Source: Eutypa lata
Lineage: Eukaryota; Ascomycota; Sordariomycetes; Xylariales; Diatrypaceae
Direction: 5' to 3'
Assembly: GCA_022661535.1 (NCBI GenBank)
Contig: JAKULF010000004.1
Location: 4,154,001-4,218,000 of the forward strand
DNA length: 64,000 nucleotides
This document shows, piece by piece, positions 24,284 through 35,037 of this stretch. The notes under the pieces are model-generated. The model saw only the letters and a program-made list of their open reading frames with translations. It was not told the origin of the DNA and made no database searches. The stretch's first letter is position 1, and every line of letters begins with the position of its first letter. The position numbers and the translations under genes are program-made.

Positions 24284-24288
24284 CAAGC

Positions 24289-24516
24289 TTGAGGGAATCT
24301 ATCATAGAGGCATTCGTTGAAGGTGCCATCAACCACCAAGATTTCCTTCCCCGAAGTTCCTTTCAGTCTTTGGTTACACCAGAAAGTGTCCGAGGAGTCA
24401 TTGTTAAAATAGATGCATTGTTTTCAAAAGGGTTTAAAGGGGTCAAAGAGTCTCTAAAGTCCCACCCAAGATATCAATGCCAAGGCAACAGCATGTTGTA
24501 TATGGGCCATATCTAG
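24289..24516 (+). other. Coding-like remnant downstream of the zinc-finger gene
   Basis: A frame with RESIIEAFVEG, INHQDFLPRSSFQSLVTPESV and VRGVIVKIDALF begins just after the preceding stop but in a different frame, lacks an ATG start and ends abruptly. The pattern resembles the N-terminal segment of fungal kinase-associated proteins that often sit beside such zinc-finger genes. It is probably a truncated neighbour. The 270 bp after it to the next gene hold nothing clear. Confidence 0.3.
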
Positions 24517-24790
24517 CCGGAGATTCCTGTCTAATTGGAACAAAATATAGATCTACCTTGCTAGAAATACCTCATATACCCATACATTCCGACTCTAGAT
24601 TTGACGTTTAGAACGCGCGCGTACGTGTTCTACGTATTCCTGTATTTACTCATCTTGGCTATCATTGTCTCCTGATTAAACGTCAACATCAATCTCGCTG
24701 ATAACCTAGGAACGTTCGGTAATGTATTGCTCTCAGATATTGAGGGGTATACCCCTCCGCGCAGGTACCTAAATCACATCCTAAATCACA

Positions 24791-26087
24791 TCAACCTCTC
24801 ATTGGCAGAGCTCCACGTGGGGAGACGATATAAGGATCCACAGAGACATCACTTCGATCAACCATACTAGGATTGGCACCCCCACACCTGTTAAGAATAG
24901 GGTGTCTACCTTCCTCCAAGTAATTATCAATGCGTGTATGAGTGTCCCTGGGAGGATTCGATCGAGTAGGTCTCAAATGGAAGCTAGGTTCGAGACATTC
25001 TTCGGAGTCGTCAACCCTTTCTCTGGTGTCACCCCGCGACGAACGAAATGATGAGCCGAAACTCCTCTGTATCATAGCAAAGAGGTTGGATATCTTGGTC
25101 CTAAGCGGCTTATAGACGGGAAGATTGGCGCAAAGAATGGCTATCAAGCCATGGATTTGCGTCCAAAATACCGTCTCTGTGAAGGACACGAACTGTTCCC
25201 CTGGCCGATAAATGTTGTATAACCGAAGAATATTGGTGATGATTGCACTGTACGTATGAGCTTATGTAGATAGCCAACTTCAGTGACAAAGTCTTAACTC
25301 ACAGACTCCCAAGAAGAAAAATACTGGATATGAGGATTCTTGTCTTCAAGGGCAATTGGACACGGAAAGTGGCTCTCACGGGGAGAACTAGTATTATGAT
25401 ATCGAGCACAGTTTCGAATACGCCAATAAGAAGGTAAAACAGGTTAAAGTTCAAGCATCGCCCAGGGGCGAACGGATGCCAAAACTTATCAAGTGGGATG
25501 CAGTACACGAGGCCGACGATAAAGGCCGAAATGAGCCATGCAACGCTCAGGCCTATCATGATGAGAGATTTGATATTGAAACGTGGGGTTGAGAAGATTC
25601 GTCGATATAGGAGGCATATGGAGATCCGAATACAGGTAAGCAAGAATAGGTTGATCAGGAAGCCAATATAGAGGGACTGGAAGTGTACAGAATTAGCTGT
25701 AGAACCATATAATAAATTCTAAATAATATTTACCTTCAAGTAGTTTTCTAGAGCCAGGGCAAGCTCAGGTGACGGGCTTTGCATAAGCTTAGCTATTACT
25801 TCATACGAGTCCTCGCCACTAATTCCGTTAAAGACACCTGTAGAACACTGTTAGCACTGGGCCGGGCTGGTGGTGCCAAAATTCGTGAGCGTACCCCATA
25901 TGTTGGCAGCAACACCACCAAGGTAAAGCGGCACTGCAGCAAGTATTGACCAATCTTCGGCATGAATACCGCTTTTCAGGGAGAGCTTGCACCAGAAACG
26001 TAGAGCAACAGCCAATACAACGAATGTACCAGTAACGATGCTTGTTGCTAGCCTCCCCCTACCGCTGTCGGTCAAGTCTACCGTCAT
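24791..26087 (-). CDS. Rhodopsin-domain (SAT4/PTH11-like) integral membrane protein
   Basis: Seven-helix membrane protein of the fungal rhodopsin-domain family (SAT4-like, PF20684). Its biochemical role is generally unknown, and some PTH11-type relatives act as surface receptors. Model: exons complement 25895-26087, 25734-25837, 25303-25676 and 24791-25247, 375 residues. It shows successive hydrophobic helices (VTGTFVVLAVALRFWCKL, WSILAAVPLYLGGVAANIWG, YIGFLINLFLLTCIRISICL, LSVAWLISAFIVGLVYCIP, LFYLLIGVFETVLDIIILVL, ILISSIFLLGSLAIITNILR, FWTQIHGLIAILCANLPVYK). Family marks include LRFWCKL and LPVYKPL. The cytosolic tail from about residue 285 is polar. No CFEM domain or signal peptide precedes it, unlike classical PTH11. 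Junction phases agree across all three introns. Confidence 0.9.
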
Positions 26088-28038
26088 GATTAGGTGCGGA
26101 TGGGGTATACTTAATTATGCGGAAATAAGGACAGAGGCAGCCACGGAAGTATAGAAAAGGTTGTCTCTTTGAAGCGACGAGGGGATGATGAATATCATGA
26201 AGAGTTGATTTTAAAGCCCTTCGATGTTTTTATCGCCGGCTAACCGCTTGATAATCGTACACTAGCTAATTGTATATTTATAAGTAAGGGTTGCACTACG
26301 GGATAATGAGCTTTATTAACTATGGTAACAACTACTCTGCAGGTGGGAGGAGCGTCTGATTATATACACAATCAGACAAGCTGCCATGTACTGGTACCAT
26401 TCAGCACTCCAGTTTTGGCCCTTAATAGTTCAACAGTAAGTGCAGATCGCAAGCCACTCTTTCTGGGTGAAAGTAATTATGCAGCAAAGGTCCATTCACC
26501 GTAACCTAACAAACGGTTGTTACTCAGCAGCCGTCGATTCATAACGGATTTCTTTTGTCAAAGTGAGACATGATATTGTGACCTTAAATCAGTACATCAT
26601 GTGTAGCAAGGAGTAACTAAAGCCTCCCACAGTGTCACATTTATAAGCTATGTATGAATTTAAACCCAATGTAGCTGCAAACACCCACAGCTGCTAGAGA
26701 GGAAAGCTGCATTGCGACCTCGGCATATAACCTGAATTATTTGTATTGGTCAATGCGACTAGACTAGAGAAGGGACAGCGGTGAACAAGCCCTCACAGGG
26801 CCCAAGGCTTTTCATGGGTTACTGTTGTAACCTTGAGTAACCAGTTTGGCACCTAAGATGGCCAGTAGTCGGGTCTAGAATTTCCATGCCACTGAGGCGT
26901 TGTGTCTTTCCATACCTAGGTACTTAATCAATGCAACGACGCAACTTCTTCCCTTTCCAGATACCTTACACGGGATGATAAATTAAGCTGCGATGACAAG
27001 GCGATCACCATCAGTTGAATTATGACAGCCACATTGCCTCAGGGGGCTTGAGAGGTACTAAATAAAGGATAAAACCGGAAAATATCATCGTATACTGCGG
27101 TAGTATGATAGTAGAAAGCGGCGATTAAGCCATAAAACTATTGAAAAGGGAAAGAAGAAAACACAACAGATATAAAAGAATTAAAAGCAAATTATTCGTG
27201 AGAAATTTTAACCACCTTATAAGTTGCTTCTATATGAGGGGTTTCCCTGATCGACATTGTCCGGATCTCATATCCGAAGGATTTCTATGGCTACACAAAT
27301 CAGCAGGCTCTCTCGGCATCTTGCATTGGATGTGAGACGCCAAGGTTACGCAGTAACTTCCATCACCACCCTAGCATTCAATTACATGATATTCTCCAAG
27401 GATTCGTTCATTTCTGCTGTCGCATTGGGGGCAGTTACATGCAAGGCAGGCTGTTATCGCCATATCGTGAATGGTGAAGGCCTATTAGAGAGGTGGCGAA
27501 GTAGTTTGTTGAGACAATTTTCTTACTAATACCGACAGTATTTTGAAAATGCATAATGAAGCTGATCGGTACACACGAACATCGTTTAAAAAGATGTGGT
27601 TGCACGAAGCTAATACAGTCAATTATACCAACGTGATGACAGGGAACGACGAGGGTAAAAGGTGCCCATGGAGCTTTATCTACTTATTTGTTTCCCGATC
27701 TGCCGATATAGCTGAACAATAGCGACCACTCTTACACCCCTGACTGTAGTTATGCGCTGCAACGTCAGATGAATGCATGCTTGCGGTCCGTTCCGATGCA
27801 CCTGGGTAGCTCTACAAGGGGCCTGAGGGGTAGTTCTTCTAATGACCCAGCTGCCGCTACGGCTGGCCAAACCCCAAACCGCGCACCTGTAAAGCAATGT
27901 CACTTTCGTAACATCTACTACACTGTTGCGACGCTTTGCTCTTCTTTCATTTACCCGCGATTTTATTTTTTATCTTTCAGCATTCAATTGACGGCAAGAC
28001 AGGCCAAAATAACAACATCAACCCGATAAGACATTGAA
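26088..28038. other. Intergenic, no gene recognised
   Basis: Divergent promoter space between the rhodopsin-domain gene and the acetoacetate-decarboxylase-like gene. Only short frames lie in AT-rich sequence. A pyrimidine-rich stretch near 27930-27985 is a plausible promoter or 5' leader element of the downstream gene. Confidence 0.45.
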
Positions 28039-29144
28039 ATGGACCAAACAACTCCCGACCAACCAATCGTCCCCGTGCCACCTCCCTGGAAGCTGAAGGG
28101 GACAATCTACGTGTTGAGTTTCTGGACTAGTAAGTAAGGCATCTACCGCCGGACGGAAACAAGACAATGCTAACAACGAAGTAATAGAAGAAGAGATGCC
28201 GGTCATCGCATACTCACCCCTAGAGGCGAAATCGCCTTTCGCGGACCCCGCTGCATCCGGAGAGCACCTCGGCGGCCTTAGCCAGATCCAGATCATTCGC
28301 TACACCGACAGCCCCGTAGGCCCGTACGACGAGCTTATTGTCTGTCCCGGATTTTTCGCGTATACAAAGGATGACGACAAGGGGGAGAGCAAGAGGATGA
28401 AGAACGCGAGGGTTACGCGAGTCTACGTGTCGCAGAAATCTACATGCTGGAATGGACGAATTAGTGAGTACATTTTTATAATATATGTTGCCATCTTAAA
28501 TAACTAGCATGAAAGAGGAAGTTGGGGAAGAGATGCATCAAGCAGCTCATTGGTCCTTTTTACCTATCTTGAAATGTTATTAATATGTACCAGACTGGAA
28601 TATCCCAAAACACCTTGCGCGTTTCGAATGGGAAGGTCTTCCTGGCGGAAAGACGAGAGTCAGGGTATATCCTTACGACACTGCGGCCCCGAGTGATGGC
28701 AACGACAGCGCTGCCTCGGAATCCGGGCCGAGCGAGAAGGTTTTATTGCAAGCGACTTTTCAACCAATGCGTTGGGCGCCATCCTTTCCGCTTTCATTCT
28801 CGTGGTTAAAATACGTAGGGATAGATGCGACCCTAGTGCAGCCACCGTTACCTGATGGTCGTCAGGACAATTCACAGGCTGGAGAAGAATTAATCGGAAC
28901 GGACCGCTGGTGCAAAATCTTGCCCGTTTTGTCAACGAGGAAAGCAACGCTAGGATGGATAGATATGTCTCAACATAATAACACAACTGGTGATAATAAG
29001 GACGTTAATAGTAGCAACGGCAGTAGTGTTACTGATGCAAAATATGAGAATTTCTGGCCGGGTCTACGTCGTTGGAACGCGGCTATCAAGATGGAAAACG
29101 CGGACATCAGTTTTGGGGAGGGGGTGTATTGGGGTTCTCCTTGA
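28039..29144 (+). CDS. Acetoacetate decarboxylase-like superfamily protein
   Basis: Model: exons 28039-28129, 28188-28463 and 28594-29144, 305 residues. The protein has the fungal ADC-like pattern from end to end: PPPWKLKGTIY at the start, GGLSQIQIIRYTDSPVGPYD, ELIVCPGFFAY, RVTRVYVSQKSTCWNGR, NWNIPKHLARFEW, LPFS-like PLSFSWLKY, VQPPLP and the closing FWPGLRRWNAAIKMENADIS. Such genes are common in ascomycetes and usually labelled by fold only. I could not locate the lysine pair of bacterial acetoacetate decarboxylase with confidence, so decarboxylase activity is not claimed. The first intron has a good branch site (TGCTAAC), and the CWNGR-I/N-WNIP junction fixes the second. No targeting signal is seen. 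Confidence 0.78.
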
Positions 29145-31231
29145 ACGTTATACGGGGGTATATACTCTTGAAAGCGGCACTTTAATTATGGCGTCCATCT
29201 TTGCCCAAGTATAATCAGTCCTGCCTCTATGCCCGTTATGTCTATGCCTACTAGGCTTGTAACTGTTGTTGTCTTGACCATAGTTGCTCTAAGTGGTGTA
29301 AGCTTTCCGTCCAGATTAACTCCAACACTATGCATTAGGTCCTTGCTCTTAACCCTGGTTGTTGATATAAAGCTGTTTTTCAATCAACGAACTTCCATAA
29401 GATGCCAGAGTGATAGTTTCAACTACCCCAAAACCCGGGGTAACTTGTGTGCACCTTACGTCATCTGTAGTTACAATAGAAGTCGCCATGTGACCTTTCA
29501 TTCAACATAATGAAGGCCTCTTATAGGCAACCCTTTGTATCCTATTCTATTATGCAACCATTATCAAAATTTGTATGGGGAATATTATAGGATGCAAACC
29601 TAATGGTCGATGACATGCTACGACTATATACTCCTTACATCTCAGGGGAAATGTTGAGTTGTATAATATGAGCTATGACGAACCTAATCCGTTACTTACT
29701 TGGCCACCGTACCTTCTACCATTTCTAAAAGGAATACATAGTTTTAAATTTAATAGCAGTATGAAGCGAAGCTGCATTTGCTAATATCGTATCCAGGGAA
29801 TTGTGTGGTTGCATGTATGGTTGGCTACATGTGGGAAATATTAATTATCTAATTAAATACCAGGACCAACCACTGATAATTGTTAGGTGCTTTTCAATAC
29901 TGGAAACCACTAGACACATGTTTACCTGCCCCATAAACTCAGGCATCAGATAGGTAATCCCCGCGAAAGCCCCGGGCCACATGCGTAATACCAGGAGAAT
30001 GTTCTTGAGGGCCTACAAATCAAGTGACACTAAAGGGACTTTATCATGAGTAGGCGTTAATGAGTAAACGGGAAATCATATGATGAGTAAACATGGGACA
30101 ATGTGATATGATACCGGTCTCATCGAGTTCTGGGTGGGTTGAGTGATGTAGCATGCCGTGGCAATTCGTCAATGCAATTACAAAATTAATGGATAACGAA
30201 TGTATACTACCACCTACTTTTTCTTGTACTTGAACTAATACTAGGTCACGTAGGCTAAAATAAAGTGTTGGAATAGGAAAAGACTTTGGTGTCACTTGGA
30301 AGCAATACTCAATAGAAGTGTATAGGAGCAGTTGTGCGATATGTAGCTCATGATGTATTTGATTTTGGACGGCGCTTAGTGGTCTCAACAAAACAAACAA
30401 ATTTCCAATTTACTGTCAAATACAAATCAACAAAACGACACTCCTTAAATTTGGTGTCTAAAGGATCTTGTATTTTCTAGGTCAAAATCCGTTGTCAAAT
30501 TCCAGCTAGGACCGTGCTCATGGCGTATGTGCATCGGTTAATTGACCAATTTGAAAAATACCAAGTATCGGTCTGAAGGAAAATGCGATGCTTATGCAGT
30601 AATGATTGAGGATACGAGCGCCTCCCTGTGCCACATACGCCATATGCGTGACATATCCTTCGTGAATAGCTTCAATATAGCATCTGCGCTGGTACAATAT
30701 CATTAAGTAGTAAGTGATCTGCGAGTGAAGCCAATACAATAACAGACCTTAATGTAACGGACAAGAAAAACTGGCTTGATCAGACACTTGAAGTCAACCA
30801 GTTATTCCGATAACAACTCAAATGTTGTTTTACTTGTTGAACAGCTGACGTAGATAGATTGTCATAGAAGTCAGACAATAGATATCATTTACGTTGTGTA
30901 CAACTCGTCTTAGCAAGTTTCGCAAACATTGTTTCACGCGCCACTCAAGTCCCGCAAGATGATGGCCTGTATCACAATTACCAGACACTTGATATCTTGT
31001 GATGGGGCGGAACGTGCCTCTATATCGGCATATGATCTTCATTCAAGTTAACTCGGGTTCTTTGGTGGTTTTAAAATGTACACTTAAAAGATATAAATAA
31101 GGGTAGAACTCCAGGAGTTCTTTTAAATTTCCCACCATCAACCATTGCATCTACCATACCCCACCAATAATAATTTTGTTCCCACCATAATCTTTCACCT
31201 CATAGTACTGGTTTCCAAATCTACATTCGTC
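29145..31231. other. Intergenic, no gene recognised
   Basis: A 2.1 kb AT-rich spacer. Several short frames on both strands have no family pattern and no coherent splicing. No terminal repeats found by eye. Confidence 0.5.
31092..31099 (+). promoter_or_regulatory. TATA box of the small secreted protein gene
   Basis: TATAAATA lies 133 bp upstream of the ATG at 31232, in front of a pyrimidine/CCACCA-rich leader. Position and sequence fit a fungal TATA element for the secreted protein, but the transcription start is not known. Confidence 0.4.
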
Positions 31232-31594
31232 ATGGTCAGCCTCACATTCATCACCGCTGCCGCAGTTCTAGCTAGTAACTCGTTGTTCGCCAGCGCAGCT
31301 TGGTGCGATCCAGCCTACAACTACTGTGCCAATGTCCTGTTCGATATCGGTGAGTATATACACTGCTGGAAAGACACCCTTGGCGTATGTATGTATCACG
31401 GCTTATACATACCAGGGTACTCTGAGAACGATATGAATAACGCGCTGGTCGATGCTGGTAAGCCGAATTCAATAGTCTACAAATTTGGCTCGCTCTACCA
31501 CTGTGGCCCGAATGGCGCTATCAGCTTCGCTCAATTCTGCGGGTTGGGTGGTTGCCGTAATGCTGGTGCCGGAAATAGCGACTATTGCGGCTAG
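31232..31594 (+). CDS. Eight-cysteine small secreted protein (effector-like)
   Basis: Single-exon gene for 120 residues. A hydrophobic start (MVSLTFITAAAVLASNSLF) gives a clear signal peptide, with cleavage likely near ASA-AW. The mature chain of about 97 residues has eight cysteines (WC, YC, HC, VC, HC, FC, GC, YC), enough for four disulfides. The final part reads YHCGPNGAISFAQFC-GLGGC-GAGNSDYC. This resembles a scattered group of fungal small secreted proteins with a C-G-x-x-GSI-x-F-x-x-C core, for which no activity is established. Size, cysteine content and secretion are those of apoplastic effector candidates, but nothing in the sequence shows a host target. The upstream ATG at 31145 would add an untargeted extension and was not chosen. 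It stands alone in AT-rich sequence. Confidence 0.8.
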   Translation: MVSLTFITAAAVLASNSLFASAAWCDPAYNYCANVLFDIGEYIHCWKDTLGVCMYHGLYIPGYSENDMNNALVDAGKPNSIVYKFGSLYHCGPNGAISFAQFCGLGGCRNAGAGNSDYCG

Positions 31595-32582
31595 GAGTCT
31601 TAGAGCTACGCTGGTCTGATGCTGATTTAGTTTGATTCTAAGGTGGAAGGCCGATATTATCTCCCGAAATATGTAGGGGAGGTTGAGGGAAATGATGGAT
31701 GTTCTTTACCACCGAGACGCTCGCTAATTCTTTCCAATCCAATGATTGCGGTTGATATCCTAACCAGAATGCACGAATCCTGGAGCGTGATGTCCTGATC
31801 ACGAGTGATGCATGGCATCTACGGGACCATTGGTTTCTAGGAGCCGTAGTAATAGAAATATAAGTCTACCCGTAATGCTTACATACCTTAGGTACTTATG
31901 TTAGGTGATCTTGTTAGATTTATACCCCTACAACTGGTAGGTACAAGCTTATATCGGTATAAGGTAGCACACGAACACTCAAAAGCTGCAAGGTCGAAAT
32001 AGATCTCAGAGCAAGCAAGGATTGAGAGTCTGGAAACAAGTTTTAATCATTATCATGATTAATAATGGCGGCAGACATGCCAAAGGTGTACCCATTCGGG
32101 ACGATATATTGAACCAACCCTCCTCGCCATACGCCATGACAGAATATCAATGTCGGCTTGTGTCCGTTGTAGTTGATTCATGTAGTTTGATTTGGGAACT
32201 TAGTTAGGGTAGGACCTGATTGGTCAAGATTTGGCGCTAGAGACCGGTACTTAAATTCAAGCGAAGGTGGTCTGAGCACGTCGAGGTACTTAGGTACAAA
32301 ATCTTATTAAGCAACGCCACATTTGTTTTCATAGAAGGGAAGGTCCATTTGTAACCTCCAATTTTCTTAATCAATCAATACCAATATTCAGCAACCGCGC
32401 CCTTCATCCCGCTCAACGTCATTGCTGTATTACATCAACTAGGCACGATACAATATCAACGCGAAGAGAAACATACAAACAGACAGAGAAGGAAGGGCTT
32501 ACTTTACCTAACACGCATAGGCTGTCTGCCTGTTCGCCTGCTTGAAACCCTACCTTATCCGCCTATCTAGTCTCCTCCCACG
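31595..32582. other. Intergenic with SLT11 promoter
   Basis: No gene seen. The last 200 bp before the SLT11 start are rich in CAAT/ATCAATC and pyrimidines, typical of a TATA-less housekeeping promoter and 5' leader. Confidence 0.45.
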
Positions 32583-33800
32583 ATGCCGCCCCAAATAAAA
32601 CAAGACCTCAACCGGTCGGGCTGGGAAACGACCGACTTCCCGTCCGTGTGCGAGAACTGCCTGCCGGCGAACCCGTACGTGAAGATGCTGAAGGAGGACT
32701 ACGGGTCGGAGTGCAAGATCTGCACGCGGCCGTTCACGGTGTTCAGCTGGGCGGCGGACCGGGCCCACGGCCGCAAGAAGCGGACCAACATCTGCCTGAC
32801 GTGCGCGCGCCTCAAGAACTGCTGCCAGACCTGCATGCTGGACCTGTCGTTCGGCCTGCCCATCACCATCCGCGACGCCGCCCTGAAGATGGTCGCCCCC
32901 GGCCCCTCCAGCGAGATCAACCGCGAGTACTTCGCCCAGAACAACGAGCGCGCCATCGAGGACGGCCTCGCCGGCACCGAGGAGTACGAGAAGACCGACG
33001 AGAAGGCCCGCGAGCTGCTGCGGCGCCTCGCGAATAGCAAGCCGTACTTTAGGAAGGGGAGGGCGATCGAGGATGGAAGTGTCGCTCCCGAGGCGAGTGG
33101 AAGTGGAGCTGGAAGTGCGACTGGCGGTAATGCCGCCGTCGGCGCGGGCATCGGCGGACCAGGTCCGATACGAACACGAGATTCGCGCGCGGCATTCGCA
33201 GCTGGCGCAGGACCTCGTGGTGGTGGTGGCAACCGAGGCAAGAACCACCGGGCTCCGTTCCCCTCCGCAGCGCAGCTACCCCCGGGACCGAAGGACTACG
33301 AGCCCCCCTCGGACAGCAGCATCACGAGCCTGTTTGTGACGGGCGTCGAGGACGACCTCCCGGAGTACAAGCTGCGAGACTTCTTCAAGGAGCACGGGCG
33401 CATCAAGAGCCTGGTGTGCAGCCACATGTCGCACTGCGCGTTCGTGAACTACGAGAGCCGTGAGGCCGCCGAGCGCGCCGCCCTCGCGTGCAAGGGGCGC
33501 GCCGTCGTCGCTGGGTGCCCGCTGAGGGTCCGCTGGTCCCTGCCGAGGGCCGTGGGCACCATGGGCAAGGACGAGAGGGCTGCCATGGGGAGGGATGGAC
33601 GGTCCGCTTTTGGCGGCCGGGGACGGGGTGGTGGTAGAGGTGGACAGCAGGGTGGGAGGAGGACCATTGAGGGGGGACAGGGAGGCGCTGGTGGTGGTGG
33701 TGGTGGTGCGCCTCAGGACCCCGAGCTCGGGAATCTGGAGGCTATTGCGGCGCCTCCGGGTGCGGGCGATGTCAACTATGCTAGTTTGGCGGGTGATTAA
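32583..33800 (+). CDS. slt11: Pre-mRNA-splicing factor SLT11/ECM2 (RBM22 orthologue)
   Basis: Nuclear spliceosome component that helps organise the catalytic U2/U6 RNA core. Single exon, 405 residues. The N-terminal zinc-binding region carries the cysteine pairs typical of the family: FPSVCENCLPANPYVKMLKE, ECKICTRPFTVFSW, TNICLTCARLKNCCQTCMLD. It is followed by the LSFGLPITIRDAAL and NREYFAQNNERAI patterns conserved from yeast Ecm2 to human RBM22. A Gly/Ala-rich linker leads to one RRM (about residues 240-320: SITSLFVTGVEDDLPEYKLR, RIKSLVCSHMSHCAFVNYES). The tail is Arg/Gly-rich (GRGRGGGRGGQQGGRR), a possible RNA-binding or methylated segment. The start at 32583 is the only in-frame ATG before the conserved QDLNRSGWE. 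Confidence 0.95.
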   Translation: MPPQIKQDLNRSGWETTDFPSVCENCLPANPYVKMLKEDYGSECKICTRPFTVFSWAADRAHGRKKRTNICLTCARLKNCCQTCMLDLSFGLPITIRDAALKMVAPGPSSEINREYFAQNNERAIEDGLAGTEEYEKTDEKARELLRRLANSKPYFRKGRAIEDGSVAPEASGSGAGSATGGNAAVGAGIGGPGPIRTRDSRAAFAAGAGPRGGGGNRGKNHRAPFPSAAQLPPGPKDYEPPSDSSITSLFVTGVEDDLPEYKLRDFFKEHGRIKSLVCSHMSHCAFVNYESREAAERAALACKGRAVVAGCPLRVRWSLPRAVGTMGKDERAAMGRDGRSAFGGRGRGGGRGGQQGGRRTIEGGQGGAGGGGGGAPQDPELGNLEAIAAPPGAGDVNYASLAGD

Positions 33801-34075
33801 GCGGTTTTCTTTACGATGCAAATGCAAGTTGTATGGACAGACTGATTGCATAGTTGGCGTTCAGGACAGTGGGGCATAAAATGGTTATGCGATTGTTATT
33901 ATATTTACGGAAGACAGGAGAGAGAGTCATTGGCTCGTGCTGTTTACTTGTACACAGGGAGGGTATCATGATATAATATAATACAGGCTGGTCCCGTGGG
34001 ACCGGACCGACTACCACACACACATCCTAGTAGTATTCACCCCCCAATTGATCATCATCGTCAGTCGTCAAATCA

Positions 34076-34613
34076 TCACCTATCCGAGCACTTCTTGCCA
34101 TCAATCTTCACCATCTGCCCGTTGGGCATCTTGACCGTATCGTTGTCGCCTCGTTCGGTATCTTCGTGTATCCGTAGTCCTAGTAGAGTAATAATCATCC
34201 CATATTAGCAAACAAGCATCGCTTCACTCATCCCCGCTGTACTATAACTACTACCACAGCAAGAAAAGAAAAACACAAAATAATCACATACTATATAGAT
34301 CGCCCTGCTTCTCCCCCTGCACTATGTTCTGTCGTAGTATAGCGGCCACTTCCTCGGCGTGCTGGATGGCCCCCGCCGTCTCGGGGTTGTTGGGCTCTAG
34401 GGAGGCGTTGGCGCGGAACCCGTCTCGTATCGATGCCTTTGCCGCTGTTAAGACTCTTTGGTCCCCTTTTGCATGTTTTCGAGTGGTTAGTTAGTCTTGT
34501 TGGACTTTTTTACTCCGCTGGAGGTAGCTATGCAGGTGGGTAGATATATATGTACCTTGAAAGGCAAGCCGCGCTGATCGTAGGAGTTGTCTGTAGACTG
34601 GGAGAGCCGCCAT
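34076..34613 (-). CDS. mzm1: Mitochondrial zinc maintenance protein 1 (LYR family)
   Basis: Matrix LYR-family assembly factor that stabilises the Rieske iron-sulfur protein during complex III biogenesis and affects matrix zinc. All three exons are short: complement 34556-34613, 34292-34465 and 34076-34179, 111 residues, the expected size. The first exon reads [19 protein letters not shown], placing the LYR-type motif in RQLLRSAR. The second gives [37 protein letters not shown] and [10 protein letters not shown]. The third gives [16 protein letters not shown] and ends [10 protein letters not shown]. These three blocks match MZM1 in order. Introns use GTACAT and GTATGT donors, and the phases agree. 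It is divergent from the zuotin gene, with 424 bp between starts. Confidence 0.9.
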
Positions 34614-35037
34614 TGCTGGGGTGTGATTGTATTTAGATGCTGCCTAGTGTAGAGGACACAGGATGGATGATAAGGTTCGTCGTCGCCGTATGGAATATGC
34701 CACTGTCTTTGCTGTTTGAATGTATGTGGAATTGTCACCTCTAAGAAATTCACGATAGAAAAGTTGAAGCCCATGGATCTACAAATCGCAAAATATTGTG
34801 GCTTGCGCTGATGAAGTACTTCTACCTCATTGGTTGCTGTGGCTGAGTATTTCCGCACCAGTACGTACCTGAATTCGTCTCAGGTACGTACTTTCGTCCC
34901 ATCCCTGCAATCATTGGAACTTGTTTTCCATCGATAAAAAATATTCCCCAAAATCATTGAATCTACCCCACGTTCTTTTTTCTCACCTTTCCAAACCCAC
35001 AATCCATCTCATCAACATAACCACCGGAGAAGAAAAA
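34614..35037. promoter_or_regulatory. Shared divergent promoter region, MZM1 and zuotin
   Basis: The two start codons are 424 bp apart and point away from each other, so this interval must hold both promoters. A short palindromic AGGTACGTACT-like repeat pair (GTACGTACCTGA and CTCAGGTACGTAC at about 34860-34892) lies near the middle. The zuotin side has a CT-rich leader before the ATG. Confidence 0.55.

Noticed and set aside
33276..33851. Minus-strand frames across SLT11 and zuotin exons
   Set aside because: Antisense shadows of clearly conserved genes.
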